A stretch of 64,000 nt of DNA from Zanthoxylum bungeanum (lineage: Eukaryota; Streptophyta; Magnoliopsida; Sapindales; Rutaceae): NCBI GenBank assembly GCA_019454045.1, contig SKCR01031825.1, positions 25,749-89,748 of the forward strand. Direction: 5' to 3'. Numbering within the stretch: the stretch's first letter is position 1; the number at the start of each line of letters is the position of its first letter. Both the position numbers and the translations under genes were made by a program. The notes below the pieces were generated by a model, which was given only the letters and a program-made list of their open reading frames with translations, searched no databases and was not told the DNA's origin. Below, piece by piece: positions 23,344 to 35,374 of the stretch.

Positions 23344-24867
23344 GAATCGAGCAAACTGCCTGTCCAGTTTATTTTTCTGGAGACGCTATGGAAAAGGTGG
23401 AGGTGGAGTTAATCTTTCTTTATCTTTTTCCTTTGCTTCTTTTTCCTCCATCTATGGAACTGCATCTTTTGGAACTTGTTCAATGGGTGCCTTGATTCCA
23501 ACATCTTTGTTGATTTCAGTACCGCTTTTTAGGTAATGGCTTGACATTGCTCTTTCCCTCTGTTCCTTGTATTTGGTTTTGTGTTGTTGGGAAGATTTCC
23601 TTGCGGTCTGTAACTCTGAGCATTGGCCAGTTGTCCAATTTGATTTTCCAGTGCCTTTATAGACGTATATTGGCTTTGAAACATAGCATCGTATGTTTCT
23701 TGTTGCTTTTTGAACATCTCTGCAATCCATTCTTTTATATCTGGTTCTTTTTCATACTCCTGGCCTTTATTTTGTTGTTGGAATCCAGGTGGTGGATAGT
23801 TCTTTTGCCCTGAATTGTTGCTCCATGCGAAATTGAGATGATTCCTCCACCCTGGGTTGTAGGTGTTGGAATATGGATTGTTCCCCTGTCGTTGAAATTT
23901 TTGACATAATTCATCATTTCTTCATGTTGGTTTGCTTCTGATTCTGGTGCTCCTCCATATGGTGAACTTGTGGATCCAACATTAACCTTCATGTTAAGAG
24001 TTTCCAGATTTTTGCAAATTAGATCCAGCTTGGCATTCATTGCAGTGTTGGCTCCAACTTCATAAATTCTAGAAATTCGTTGGATCATGCTCATTTCTGT
24101 TGGCCATAATGAATTGTTGTTGGCAATTTCTTCAATTAGGTCTCATGCTTGATCTTCTCATTTTGCCATTAAAGTACCTCCAGCAGCAGCGTCAATTATG
24201 GTTCTCATTATTCCAGAAAGTCCATTGTAGAAGGTTTGGACTTGTATCCATTTTGCAATCTCATGGTGAGGACATTTCCGGAGTAAAGCTTTGTACATTT
24301 CCCAAGCTTCGCAGAGAGATTCTGAGTCATGTTGCACAAATGATGTGATGTCATTCCTCAGCTTTGCAGTTCTGGCTGGTGGAAAATACTTTGCAAGGAA
24401 TTTGGTGGCTAGAGTGTTCCAAGTTGTGATGGAACCTACTGGTAGTGAATGTAGCCAAGCTTTAGCTCTGTCTTTCAAGGAATATGGAAAAACTCGCAGT
24501 CTCATTACTTCTTCAGCTGCTCGGTTGTAGTTGAAAGTGCCACAAACTTCCAAGAAGTTGCTGAAATAGGCATTAAGATCTTCAGTTGCATTCCCCCAAA
24601 CTGAATTGACTGTTGTATCATCTGAATGTATGTTTTGATGTCACATGCATTTACTGGTAATGGAGGAAGTACAATATAGGAAATGAAGTCGTCAACCACC
24701 GGAATGGTTCTGTCTCGAATGGGAATTGGTGGTGCAACTTCCAAAGGTTCAAGTTCCATGTTGATCAGTGCTTCTTGGCCTTCTCTCATTTCCCTTCTCA
24801 ACTGTCTGATGGTTCTTTCAATCTCTGGGTCAAGCGGTCGGATTTCAAAGCTTCTGGTTCGTCTCAT
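23344..24867 (-). pseudogene. gag, Athila-like, several frameshifts
   Basis: The first likely ATG is at 24867 (RRTRSFEIRPLDPEIE start). The capsid region is in the next frame (24553-24158), with LKDRAKAWLHSLPVGSITTW, FPPARTAKLRNDI and TFYNGLSG segments typical of Athila gag. A TGA at 24158-24160 and further frame changes near 24590, 23900 and 23730 break it. The C-terminal part (SYRPQGNLPNNTKPN and GKEQCQAIT-type blocks) is in a third frame. No zinc knuckle was seen. Confidence 0.85.
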
Positions 24868-24976
24868 GTAGTGTCTGAGAACCTGAAACACAAGAAAACA
24901 AAAATAATAAGTTAAAAAAAAATTAGACACAAGTAAATGTATCTAACCCCAAAACTAATAGTAAAAGATAAATAAG
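24868..24976 (-). other. Short leader between primer site and gag
   Basis: The minus strand contains TTTGTTTTCTTGTGTTTCAG, which has the form of a 3' splice site, 16-20 bases before the gag ATG. It may be chance. Confidence 0.3.
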
Positions 24977-24994
24977 TCCCCGGCAACGGCGCCA
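24977..24994 (-). other. Primer binding site for tRNA-Asp
   Basis: Minus strand TGGCGCCGTTGCCGGGGA, an 18-base match to the 3' end of plant tRNA-Asp as I know it, six bases from the 5' LTR. Confidence 0.9.
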
Positions 24995-25000
24995 AAAACT

Positions 25001-26852
25001 TGACCGGCGTAATAACACACGTATAATACAAGCGCATGTATCGTTCAAGTAGTATAAAAAGTATCGATCCAACGAGGACTTAATACCTAAGCTATTAATT
25101 TATTATGCCAAATTTTTATAAATATCTAATGGATTGGTTGTTTGTTTGGATGGTGACTTCAAATTTAAAACAAGTAAAAACAGCGCGAAAGTAGATTAAA
25201 GAAAATTCAATATTATTAAACTATCCAGGGTTGTGAATCTTTCCAATATGTTTTAAAGATGAAGTGGTTATCTTACGTTTGTGTAATATATTGGTTTATT
25301 AACCTGGCACACGAAATTATGTAAAAGCCTCTTCCGATGGTCAGATACAAATACCCAGTGTAACCCAATTAATCATATTCCTATGTCAACCAAGTTACCT
25401 GAATTCATTAAGATTAAGTTCCAATTATGGCTACCCCCGCCTTACAGGTATATTCCTATCCTGTAAGGAAATCTATTAAAGGGTTATCTATCATTAAGGA
25501 AGATCGTGGGCTATTGAGTCTAGGGCCTTAAACCTAAAATCCCTTTTCCAAGTTCATTTTAAGTTTACCAGATCAATCTTATTAATGGCCAGTTAACAAG
25601 AAGCATTAAGATTAAGGCTCAATAAATAAACTTTTATATTACCCCAAACTGTAAAATAACCCCTTATTAACATGTGATATTGGAATTCATCACAACCCTA
25701 GATAACGGGTTTAGTTACCACACATATCTAAGGCTAGTAAAAACTTAAATAAAGTAAATGACATAAAGTAAATGTTGGAAAGTAAATGCTGGAAAATAAA
25801 AAGAGAAAAGTACAATAAAAGAAACTGTTGGGGTTAGAGGATCCACTTTTAATATTTCAAAATTAGAAATCTCCATTATTGTCAATGTTTACCGATTAAT
25901 TAATTATATTTAACCAGACCATAAAGGCGGTAATTCCATTTGTCTCAATTAAATCCAACCGACCATATAGGCGGTAACAAGGTTATTACCTAAACCGACC
26001 ATATAGGCGGAAACTACGTCTGAAATGTAAAACCGACCATATAGGAGGTAAATAAGGTTGTCACCTAAACCGGCCATATAGGCGGAAACTAATTAATCCA
26101 AATTTTAATTAAAATAAGGAAGATTAATCTAATTTATGATATTAAAAGTCTCACATTTTCACCCCAACAGAATGAGATTACCTGCTCATGCTGTAAATGA
26201 AAACACACAAAATTTTATTAATTAAATAAAAAGAAAATACAAGAAAACTTTAATAAATATACAAGATACTTTCCTTTAGGTTTTCCTGGAGAAATTCCTC
26301 CAAAGAAAGCATGAAAAATTACAAAGTTTAGCTTGGTATTTATAGGCAAATCTAAAGGCTTCCACCAATTTCTCCATCAATTTCTCCTCCAAACATGGCA
26401 TCAAACATGGCACCAAACATGGCACCAAATCCTCCACCAAACATGCAAGCAATTCCGACTAATTATGAACTTCCGGAAGTTTTTATCAATTTTGATCATG
26501 AAAACTTCAGAATTCAAAATTATTATGAACTTCAAAATTGTCGATCTTTGAGTCTTCTTTAATCTGGAACTTGAATCACCTCAATCCGACATCGGAGTAA
26601 AAAGTTATGGCAAAAATACGAAAATTACGCAAATTTGGAATTTCCAAAATTGTACTTCGTTAGAACGTCATTTCAAGTTTCCAATCTCCAAAATCAAAAT
26701 GTCAAGTCCAGTGTTTGCCCTTATTTGTTCCATATTTCATCCTAAATGATTCCATTGACTCCAATTATATTTTATCTGCAAAATAAACAAAAACACATCA
26801 AAACGTTCATCGGACCCGAGAAACTAAACAAAATATTATGTAAAATGGGCGG
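25001..26852 (-). mobile_element. 5' LTR of Athila-like element, outer end shortened
   Basis: Close copy of 14749-16605. It lacks the outermost 28 bases present in the 3' LTR and stops at GGGCGG, followed directly by AATGGG. It has the TATAAATA box at 26337-26344 and the GACCATATAGGCGG array at about 25917-26095. It contains a small extra duplication around 26365-26430 (ATGGCACCAAAC words). Confidence 0.88.
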
Positions 26853-26858
26853 AATGGG
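26853..26858. repeat. Target site duplication AATGGG (right)
   Basis: Matches 14743-14748. Six bases, one more than the five usual for gypsy elements. Confidence 0.55.
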
Positions 26859-26860
26859 TA

Positions 26861-28957
26861 TGTGTAGACACTAAATTTTTATACATACCCCGATGATGAG
26901 TCTCTTATGGGGACATCTACGGAAAGTTGGGGAAATTGTAAAGATGAACGCCAAGAAGGAAAGTAACTTCAAGAACACATAAAATATAGCCAAAATTTGG
27001 CAGGACATCACCTATGTTCGGCCTACTTTCTCTCTAAAATAGAAAATCTGACCGGATGTACCTTGAAAATCCTAATTCCGGTCGGACACAATACAACTAT
27101 CATTGAATGAGCAGATTTTCAGTTACTGAAGTTAATGGATCTGATAATGTCTTGCAGGACATAAAATTCAAATTTAATAGTCAATCAGACATGTATCGAG
27201 CTGTCAGTACACGTGCAAAATTTAATAGTCAATCAGACATGTATCGAGCTGCCAGATGTATGTCCCAAAATATATGTCTGGCAGGACATCGGTCGTGTCG
27301 TGTCTAACGTTTTGATTGGCAATAACTTGAGATAGACTAAAGGAATGGAGGGGATATTGATCCCCTTTCATTTCTCAGGCATTTCCCCTACACTTTAAAA
27401 AGGACCATTATCCTTCACCAAGGGAGGCTGGAGAGTTTTTAGAGATCAACCCTAAAAAAAATCCTTGAAAACAAAGAAAGAAAAAGAGAGAGAGAGAGAG
27501 ATAAGGCATACTTGTGAGAAAAGCCAGTAAGGTTCTTGGGGTTCTTTCCTTCCAGCAAGCAACCAAGCAACAACCTGACGATCAGAGGCGTCTTCAAAGA
27601 TAAACTATATAGAAAATGTACGACCTTATGACAGCCTTTGTCATTTATAAGCATATTTGAGATTCTATTTTGTTTGACACAATATCTCTGGCCGGACATA
27701 TACCACGTTCGGCTGGACATGTGCACACATCTGGCCACCTATAAACATTTTATGTCAAGTTTATTGCTTTCTGTAATTATCGATGCCATTTATTCTCTGC
27801 ATGTTTATGTTATTCAATCTTATACAATCATACTATGCGGATCCAGTTGATTTATCTCGTTCATACTAACATGTATGTTACCGTATTCTCTTATATTTTT
27901 ATTATTTTATGCGCGATTTCATATGATTGATCTGTAAGTCATATCCGATCAGACCTATTACAGGTCCGACTGGACATGATTTATTTATGGCCGTGTGATC
28001 TCGTTGTATATAAGATGGAAATCCGGACGTAAGTTCCATGGCTAATTCCGAATGGATGGTAATATGGTTCACACTCGGGATACAACTCCATCAACCACTA
28101 TGAGGTAACCATTTAATTAAGAATGTATCCAAAATGCATGTTTATTATATCTTTATTTGCATATGAATGCTTCTATATTTATAGACTACACAACATGTTC
28201 GGCCTAACTTTATTGAAGTCCGGTCGGACATGCACAACTATATCCGACTGACCTTGGGTCATGTCTAGCCAGACTTCTCTGAGGTCAGGCCCTCCGAATA
28301 CATACTTTAGTCTATTTAATTGTAATTGTAGCAGTTTATTTATTGTTACTGGAATTATTGTTATCTTATTATTGGAATCACTGTCACTTACTGTTTGTTA
28401 TACTATTTTACCTACTATTATTGTGATTCTGCATTTTTAGTTACACAGTACGTATGGTCAAACTCCCAGCAAGTTCGACTGGACATTGAACATTATATCT
28501 GGCCTATAATAGCCATGTCCAGCCAACCTCTCCTAGGCCAAACCCATGTGATACTTGCCTAGATTTATTTCATCACTGTTTTTAGCAATGTCGTAATAAT
28601 TTATGGATATTTACTTTACTTCTTATCTTTATAATTCATGTTTGCGCCTTGTATGCCTTTAAACTACGTTGGTGCGTTCTTGCATTATAAGATATGAGAA
28701 TACTTATTTTAAGCGTAATTATTATACTGGCATTAGTAAGGGACCATTACAAACTAAAAATGGTTTAAGGTCAGACCTTACGAGGGGTGTAGTTTGGCCT
28801 TAAATTATTCCCAACGATTCATACTGGATGACAACTCCCTTATTCTCCGGTCAGTTCCCCCGTAGGACTATCTGTACTCTCTACTGGCTGTGAGCCTAAC
28901 AATATAGTGGTCACCGACGTCATAATATATAGCGATAAACCCCGCTTCAGTCCGACA
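26861..28957 (+). mobile_element. Ogre/Tat-like LTR, copy A
   Basis: Begins near TGTGTAGACACTAAA and ends ...CAGTCCGACA, two bases before a TGGCGACT primer-site word. It is rich in variants of GGTCGGACATG spread over 2 kb. It shares the block TTATAAGATATG... TACTGGCATTAGTAAGGGACC with copies B and C. The start coordinate is approximate. Confidence 0.6.
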
Positions 28958-28959
28958 GA

Positions 28960-28977
28960 TGGCGACTACAATGAGGA
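28960..28977 (+). other. Primer binding site, tRNA-Arg type
   Basis: TGGCGACTACAATGAGGA resembles the TGGCGACTC...GGGGA site of Ogre elements that use tRNA-Arg; several bases are mutated. Confidence 0.55.
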
Positions 28978-29846
28978 TAGAGAATCGACCCCAAAAATAC
29001 CTTGTAGTATTTATGGCGAGATTGAGGAGAACCATGTCTTCATCTTTTGCATACCTTTTTTTAACCCTAATGGTGTTGTATATCGAATAATCGCTTTCAC
29101 TCAAGGCGGTGGATTGGTATGTGATAATAACCATCACTTATTGGCATGCACCCTTAGGTATTAAGGTGTGTTCATTTGGTCGATTGAATCCTTGGGTGAG
29201 GAGACCTAGTTTTGAATAATTCTTTATATCCTTAAGTATACAAAAGGTATGTTCACTTGGTCAATTGAACTCTGGGGTAGAGAGATCTAGTTATGGATAA
29301 CTTCGCCGATAAGAGCCTAAGACTTACCCTTTAAAGCCTATATAAAAAGCCCATAGTTGTGATCCTATAAAAGCCTCTTTTATGCTTGTGTTTGGGCCAT
29401 CAATCATTTCAAGTTGTTTGAACCTGTTGTCGTGGGATGTAAACTTGTTGGGCCTTTTCAACTAGGATAAGTTTATATTTTCATGATAATTTGGCGAAAT
29501 ACTTCGAAATGATGAGAGGCCACATTGTATGCATACCGTGTTGGGCCTAAAAACATTTAGTTAGGATCCAAAAGTGCCAAAATATGAATTTGATACCCCT
29601 ATTGGCTTTCTTCCAGAAAGGTACGCCCTGTTTTGGCTCATTTGGATATCTTTAAACCATTCTAATCCCATCCAGACATAACCAAGGTTATTAAGGGTCT
29701 AATTCATCGTTTCTAAATAATATCATGATTCCATATTAGGTTTAATCATTATGTAAATGGGCGGTATTTGTTTTCTAACGATGGACAAGAACCAAGGTAG
29801 CCAAGGTTTACCCTTTGTAGCGTAGGAGAGAACGAGCTTATATACC
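28978..29846 (+). mobile_element. Ogre-like leader remnant with one tandem duplication
   Basis: No supported frame. A roughly 82-bp unit is duplicated at 29163-29244 and 29245-29305 (AAGGTGTGTTCATTTGGTCG and AAGGTATGTTCACTTGGTC). It ends at the insertion point of a copia LTR. Confidence 0.45.
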
Positions 29847-31159
29847 CCCAATGTTGGGATATATGCACAAGAGCATAATATAATATGTAAACGGGATTTA
29901 TTTTAAGTAATAAACGATGCAGTTATTCATTTATTAAAATGTTGATTTTAAAGTTTCATAGTATAAATTATCATGTATGCCATTGGATACTAAATGTACT
30001 TTCAGATTTAGGGTATAAATATTATACACAAGAAGATTTAAATATGAAATTAGTAATCCTAAATAGTCCGTAGAGAGCAAACAAAGATGGGCACTTTGTT
30101 TGTGGTTTATCTACAACTGCAGTCCATTTCATATTGTATGACGACTTTGATCCGGGTTCGTTCATGTGGTAACAAGAGAATGGAGGCACCTTATATGATG
30201 TGATCATATAGGACTGGACCAAGACATAAATGAATTTCTTCTAATATCCGTTAAACATAGAAATTCATATCATTCTGATAGATGATCATATATAGGTTGA
30301 TCTAAATCCTGAGTGCACTACGAATTCCTGCATGGTAGGTTATGTCATTTGATTTACAAAGGTGAGGTTGGTGAAGCAATCCCGATCAATAACTATATAT
30401 TTTAGGGACATGATTTGGTGTGTAGCTGGGGACGTCTTACATAGATATAGAATCCACTCATTCTTGCGAGAAGTAGATGAGTATCTTCCTTAAAAGTTGA
30501 TTTGGTACTTGAATGGGTAGATCGCTCAAGTCTTTCTATTACGAATAGAAAGATTAATATTCATAATAGTTATAAATAAATCGTTCATTAGAGAATCAAT
30601 GGTACTTATGGCACAAAATAATTAAAGGGGTATAACAGATATTATGACCCGACTCTAATTATAAGATACTAGCGGAAGGTCAATCTGTATGCATTGATTA
30701 TATCGGTGGACACCATTGACTTTCGGTATAAAATATATCTGCAGTAACGAGAGTGCAGCTTTTGGTTTTTAGTGGAATAGCCTAAAGTTAATAATTCAAA
30801 ATATTTAATTAAGGAGTTTTAATTAATATTTCGAGATTATTGGAGTTCGGAACTGTAGGTCCATTTAGTTCCCGTGTTAGCTCGTTACACTATAGAAATC
30901 CATGGAATAATTGGATAGTCCAATTATGAACTCACTTGAAAAATATTAAATAATTGGGAATTATTTATTGATATAATTATTAGTTTGATTAATAATTATA
31001 TAATGTCACACTTTGAAATTATATATTAAAGTTTTTATATATAGTTTTTATATTAATGATTATAAGATAATCATTTAATACAGAATTTGATTTTTAAATT
31101 AAATTTGATTTAATTCAAAATCAAATGTGTAATTTATATCATGATATAAGTTACATGTT

Positions 31160-31793
31160 TGTGGATGGTGATTTCGGTCGAGGTCCACAATCGAGAATGA
31201 ATTGAGGGGCACAAGCGAACCTGCAAAATAAGAATAGAGCGAACGAGGAGGTTACTGCCCACCGGTGTGGTGGAAGCCGTAGGCACTCCGACGCTCAAGT
31301 CAACAAAATATGAATAAGTCGAAGGTGAAAGGATCAAGGTCTTAGGATACCTCAACCTCCGTTTGATTGCCGTGAGGGCAGGGTATTATGTTTTGTCTGA
31401 TGATAGATGTAGTGCAAAAAATGCCTCTTCCTCTATACCTTTGCTTCTCTCTTTTATAGGCTCCCCGATGTGGGGTCTCTCTTCTGCCCGTTGGAGTCGT
31501 TGTAACTGGTGGCTTAATTAGATGGTTTATGTCTAGTAACTGACGTCTTTATGATTGTTTGTCTATCTTCTGAAACTGTCGACTTTATGTTGATGTTTAT
31601 GAGTTCTGGTTCTCTCTTGATCTGGTAACTGGTGTCTGTTGGTTCTCTCTTGATGACAATGGGCTTGGGCTCATGAGGCCTCTTTGTCTGATATTTTTGC
31701 CTATGGGCTGGACTCACTAATGGGCTTCAGGTTTGGTGGTTGGCCCTGAGGTAAATGTCGATTTTATCCTTAGGCCCAAATTTGGCCCGTACA
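31160..31793 (-). mobile_element. 3' LTR of the LARD-like element
   Basis: Plus-strand ends TGTGGATGGTG and GGCCCGTACA. Same length as the partner LTR. The small frames in it are duplicated in both LTRs and are not genes. Confidence 0.92.
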
Positions 31794-32220
31794 GTTTGTC
31801 TCATACTCTCTAAGTCTGGAAGTCCTAGACTTGGAGAGTATCATTGTTTACGTCGAGCGAATCAAAGACTCTGACAGTCGTCTCGCTGATCCTGGTGGAT
31901 GATTAAAATTTGTTAATTATCATGCTCCATGGGGGGAATCCTGACTCAAATTGCTATGTTCACGTCCTTCATTGGGTGTTACAAGTTGTTTGTCACATAT
32001 GGTGGTTCTGAAGGCAGCCTCAGTCGACGTAAGTATACGGATCAAAGTGAACATTTTATCTTGACATGAATCCGTGGGGGTGTGTTAAGTGGATTGATCA
32101 TGACAAAAGTTAAGGACTGCCACGACATGTCGTATGAAGTGTGCGAGTGTTCCTGTACGGCTTGACATGTCATATGGATCGAAGCAAACCCTATTTGTTT
32201 CGTCGAGGTTCTTCTAAGGG
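31794..32220 (-). other. Non-coding interior next to the 3' LTR
   Basis: No frame and no clear polypurine tract. The word TCGTATGAAGTGTGCGAGTG near 32130 may be the decayed first unit of the array. Confidence 0.5.
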
Positions 32221-34197
32221 GTGTCCCCGGTCGACTGAACCAGATGATGGTTCAGAAGTGGTTTCACTCGGTACGTCGTGTGAATCGAGTATACACCATA
32301 GTTCCATTCGACTGGGCATGAGTCATCTGGGGAATGTCTCCGGTCGATTGGACCAGTTGATGGTTCATGAGTAATTTCACTCGACATGTCGTATGTAACG
32401 AGTGAATTCCGTAATCCTATTTGACTCGACGTGAGTAATCTTGGGGATGTCCCGGTCGACTGAACCAGATGATGGTTCAGGAGTAATTTCACTCGAAATG
32501 TCGTATGTAACGACATGAGTAATTTCACTCGACATGTCATATGCAACGAGTGAATTCCATAATTCTATTTGACTCGACGTGAGTAATCTTGGGGATGTCC
32601 CCGGTCGACTGAACCAGATGATGGTTCAGGAGTAATTTCACTCGACATGTCGGATGTAACAACATAAGTAATTTCACTCGACATGTCATATGCAACGAGT
32701 GAATTCCGTAATTCTATTTGACTCGACATGAGTCATCTTGGGGATGTCCCCGGTCGACTGAACCAGATGATGGTTCAAGAGTAATTTCACTCGACATCTC
32801 GTGTGTAACGAGTGATTTCCATGATTCCGTTTGACTCGACATGAGTCATCTTGGGGGTGTCCCCGGTCGACTGAACCAGCTGATGGTTCAGGAGTAATTT
32901 CACTCGACATATCGTATGTAACGAGTGAATTTCATAATTCTATTTGACTCGACATGAGTCATCTTGGGGATGTCCCGGTCGACTGAACAAGATGATGGTT
33001 CATGAGTAATTTCACTCGACATGTCGTATGTAACGAGTGATTTCCATGATTCCGTTTGACTCGACATAAGTCATCTTGGGGGTGTCCCCGGTCGACTGAA
33101 CCAGCTGATGGTTCAGGAGTAATTTCACTCGACATGTCGTATGTAACGAGTGAATTCCATCATTCTATTTGACTCGACAAGAGTCATCTTGTGGATGTCC
33201 CGATCGACTGAACCAGATGATGGTTCAGAAGTAATTTCACTCGACATGTCGTATGTAACGAGTAATTTCCATGATTCCGTTTGACTCGACATGAGTCATC
33301 TTGGGAGTGTCCCCAGTCGACTGAACCAGCTGATAGTTCAATAGTAATTTCACTCGACATATCGTATGTAACGAGTGAATTCCATAATTCTATTTGACTC
33401 GACATGAGTCATCTTGGGGATGTCCCGGTCGACTGAACCAGATGATGGTTAATGAGTAATTTCACTCGACATGTCGTATGTAACGAGTGATTTCCATGAT
33501 TGCATTTGACTCGACATGAGTCATCTTGGGGGTTTCCCCGGTCGACTGAACCATCTGGTGGTTCATGAGTAATTTCACTCGACATATCGTATGTAATGAG
33601 TGAATTCCATAATTCTATTTGACTCGACATGAGTCATCTTGGGGATGTCCCGGTCGACTGAACTAGATGATGGTTCAAGAGTAATTTCACTTGACATGTC
33701 GTATGTAACGAGTGATTTCCATGATTCTGTTTGACTCGACATGAGTCATCTGGGGATGTCCCGGTCGACTGAACCAACTGATGGTTCAGGAGTAATTTCA
33801 CTCGATATGTCGAATATAACGAGTGAATTTCATCATTCTATTTGACTCGACATGAGTCATCTTGGGGATGTCCCGGTCGACTGAACCAGATGATGGTTCA
33901 TGAGTAATTTCACTCGACATGTCGTATGTAACGAGTGATTTCCAAGATTCCATTTGACTCGACATGAGTCATCTTGGGGGTGTCCTCGGTCGACTGAACC
34001 AGCTGATGGTTCATGAGTAATTTCACTCGACATGTCATATGTAACGAGTGAATTCCATCATTCTTTTATACTCGACATGAGTCATCTTGGGGATGTCCCG
34101 GTCGACTGAACCAGATGATGGTTCATGAGTAATTTCACTCGACATGTCGTATGTAACGAGTGATTTCCATGATTCCGTTTGACTCGACATGAGTGTT
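32221..34197. repeat. Tandem array, ~113-bp unit, about 17 copies, dimeric order
   Basis: The GTTTGACTCGACATGAGTC junction recurs at about 32831, 32944, 33056 and 33169, so the unit is 112-113 bases. Two unit types largely alternate: one with GTGATTTCCATGATTCCG and CAGCTGATGG, one with GTGAATTCCATAATTCTA and CAGATGATGG, giving a ~225-bp higher-order unit. Each unit contains palindromic words (GACTCGACATGAGTC, CGACATGTCG). Minus-strand frames across it repeat the same peptide but shift frame and are probably not coding. Confidence 0.93.
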
Positions 34198-34822
34198 GAG
34201 TCGAAAAAATAATTGCTTCCTCTTTGGTGTTCTATTGATTTCGTGTCGAATGCTTAGTCCGAATATAAGTTGTGTCGAAGTCTTGTATCTAAGCTTATTA
34301 AAAATATTGTGCCGAGTGACCAATTTCTTTGTGCAAATTCCATAAATGTCGTGTCGGGAGGCTACTTTTATGGTACCTATATTTTGTTAGGTATTATGTC
34401 GAATGGCGAATAGATATTGTGTCAAGTCCTGTATAGGTGTTGTGTCGAATCGATATTCCACGGGTACTGATCTTAAGCTTGAGGTGGTGTCGAATGATTA
34501 AGCAACTCGTATAAGGGGTTGCTTAAATGTTGAATCAACCTTTGACTTGATGTAGTGTCAAATTAGTACATTACATGTATTTAGATTTCTGATGTTGTCG
34601 TGTCAAATGGGGAAGACACTGGTGAAAAGCATAGATGTTGTCGCGAGTGAATAACATCTAATTGTGACAAGCTTGATTGTAATTCTTTTCTCCATTCGAC
34701 GATACCTGATAGAAGGATTCCGGATCTTCCACGTGTCATTAAATGCAGTATAACCTAATGCAAATAACGAGGCATCCTTTTGGTGGGAAAATGAGCGCTA
34801 AAATGTAGTATAATGGGAGAGC
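34198..34822 (-). other. Diverged interior with GTGTCGAAT words
   Basis: The word GTGTCGAATG and variants recur about ten times without fixed spacing; possibly ancient array units. No frame. Confidence 0.4.
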
Positions 34823-35305
34823 TTATGGGTTCACTTGCTTCATTTCGGGTGGGCTGAATTTTCGGGGCAATTCAACTGCTATAATTGACTCCACGAATGG
34901 GGTATCAGAAATTTCTCCAGCTCTGCTCTTCCTGATTAGAAGCCTTACTCCTGGTAGTCTGGACATAATCGCTTCCTTGAATTCAATCATCTCTCTTCTC
35001 ATGGAACTAGCAATTTGATGAGTTGGATCGAGAGAAGAGTTCGGGTCACGTGAAGTTGGTCGGTGATTGTTGTTTGGCCCATCCGACATGGGCGGGACTG
35101 TCGGATTGCTTCGGTCGTCTGAATCGCTGGTTTGACCTTGAGTGTTATGCTGGGGATTGGATGACAACTGCTCCATCTTTTTCTGTAGGTTTTCGTTGGA
35201 ATTTTGCATTGTCAGATTCTCCTCTTCAAGGGCTTGCAGACGTTCTTGGAGCATGGCACGTTCTGCAATCATGGGTTCCGGGGCTTGCTCATCGCTCGAG
35301 GCCAT
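34823..35305 (-). CDS. gag-like N-terminal protein of the LARD-like element
   Basis: An open frame of 160 codons starts about 70 bases downstream of the 5' LTR (minus strand). Residues 15-50 form a likely coiled coil (ERLQALEEENLTMQNSNENL region), followed by a polar linker rich in N, D, S and P (50-95) and a segment with SSMRREMIEFKEAIMSRLPG (about 103-122) ending in a FVESI-AVELP-KF block. That order is usual for the start of gag in Tat-type gypsy elements of plants. The frame ends without a capsid core or zinc knuckle, so it is a gag fragment. Whether it is translated is unknown. Confidence 0.65.
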   Translation of the reverse strand: MASSDEQAPEPMIAERAMLQERLQALEEENLTMQNSNENLQKKMEQLSSNPQHNTQGQTSDSDDRSNPTVPPMSDGPNNNHRPTSRDPNSSLDPTHQIASSMRREMIEFKEAIMSRLPGVRLLIRKSRAGEISDTPFVESIIAVELPRKFSPPEMKQVNP

Positions 35306-35353
35306 TTCCAGCTGCTTGTAGAGGTGTTTAATTTTTACAAAATCCGCTCGGTA

Positions 35354-35371
35354 GCCCCACAGTGGGCGCCA
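35354..35371 (-). other. Primer binding site, tRNA-Lys type
   Basis: Minus strand TGGCGCCCACTGTGGGGC three bases from the 5' LTR; complementary, with one mismatch, to the 3' end of plant tRNA-Lys as I recall it. Confidence 0.7.
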
Positions 35372-35374
35372 AAT

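Larger units (their letters stand above)
14749..26852 (-). mobile_element. Athila-like Ty3/gypsy retrotransposon carrying two extra 3' genes
   Basis: The order in element direction is: 5' LTR (25001-26852), tRNA-Asp primer site (24977-24994), gag, protease, reverse transcriptase, RNase H, integrase (24867-19628), a nucleic-acid-binding-like ORF (19486-19031), a LOG-like ORF (18672-18018), triple 130-bp repeats, polypurine tract and 3' LTR (14749-16605). Athila affinity rests on the tRNA-Asp site, the DLGA protease, the FMDD polymerase motif, the gag and integrase sequence, and the AGGGAGGCAACCC word after pol (near 19568-19585). Coding parts have several stops and frameshifts, so the copy is not autonomous. 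It inserted in or next to an Ogre-like LTR on its right. Confidence 0.85.

Noticed and set aside
28868..29164. Overlapping frames on both strands
   Set aside because: They cross the LTR end and primer site of the Ogre-like copy; no similarity to a protein family.
32214..33630. Minus-strand frames with a repeated peptide across the tandem array
   Set aside because: They follow from the repeat; the 112-113 base unit shifts frame and stops break each one, so coding use is unlikely.
32221..34197. CRISPR array
   Set aside because: Repeats are contiguous ~113-base units without unique spacers, in a plant retrotransposon.
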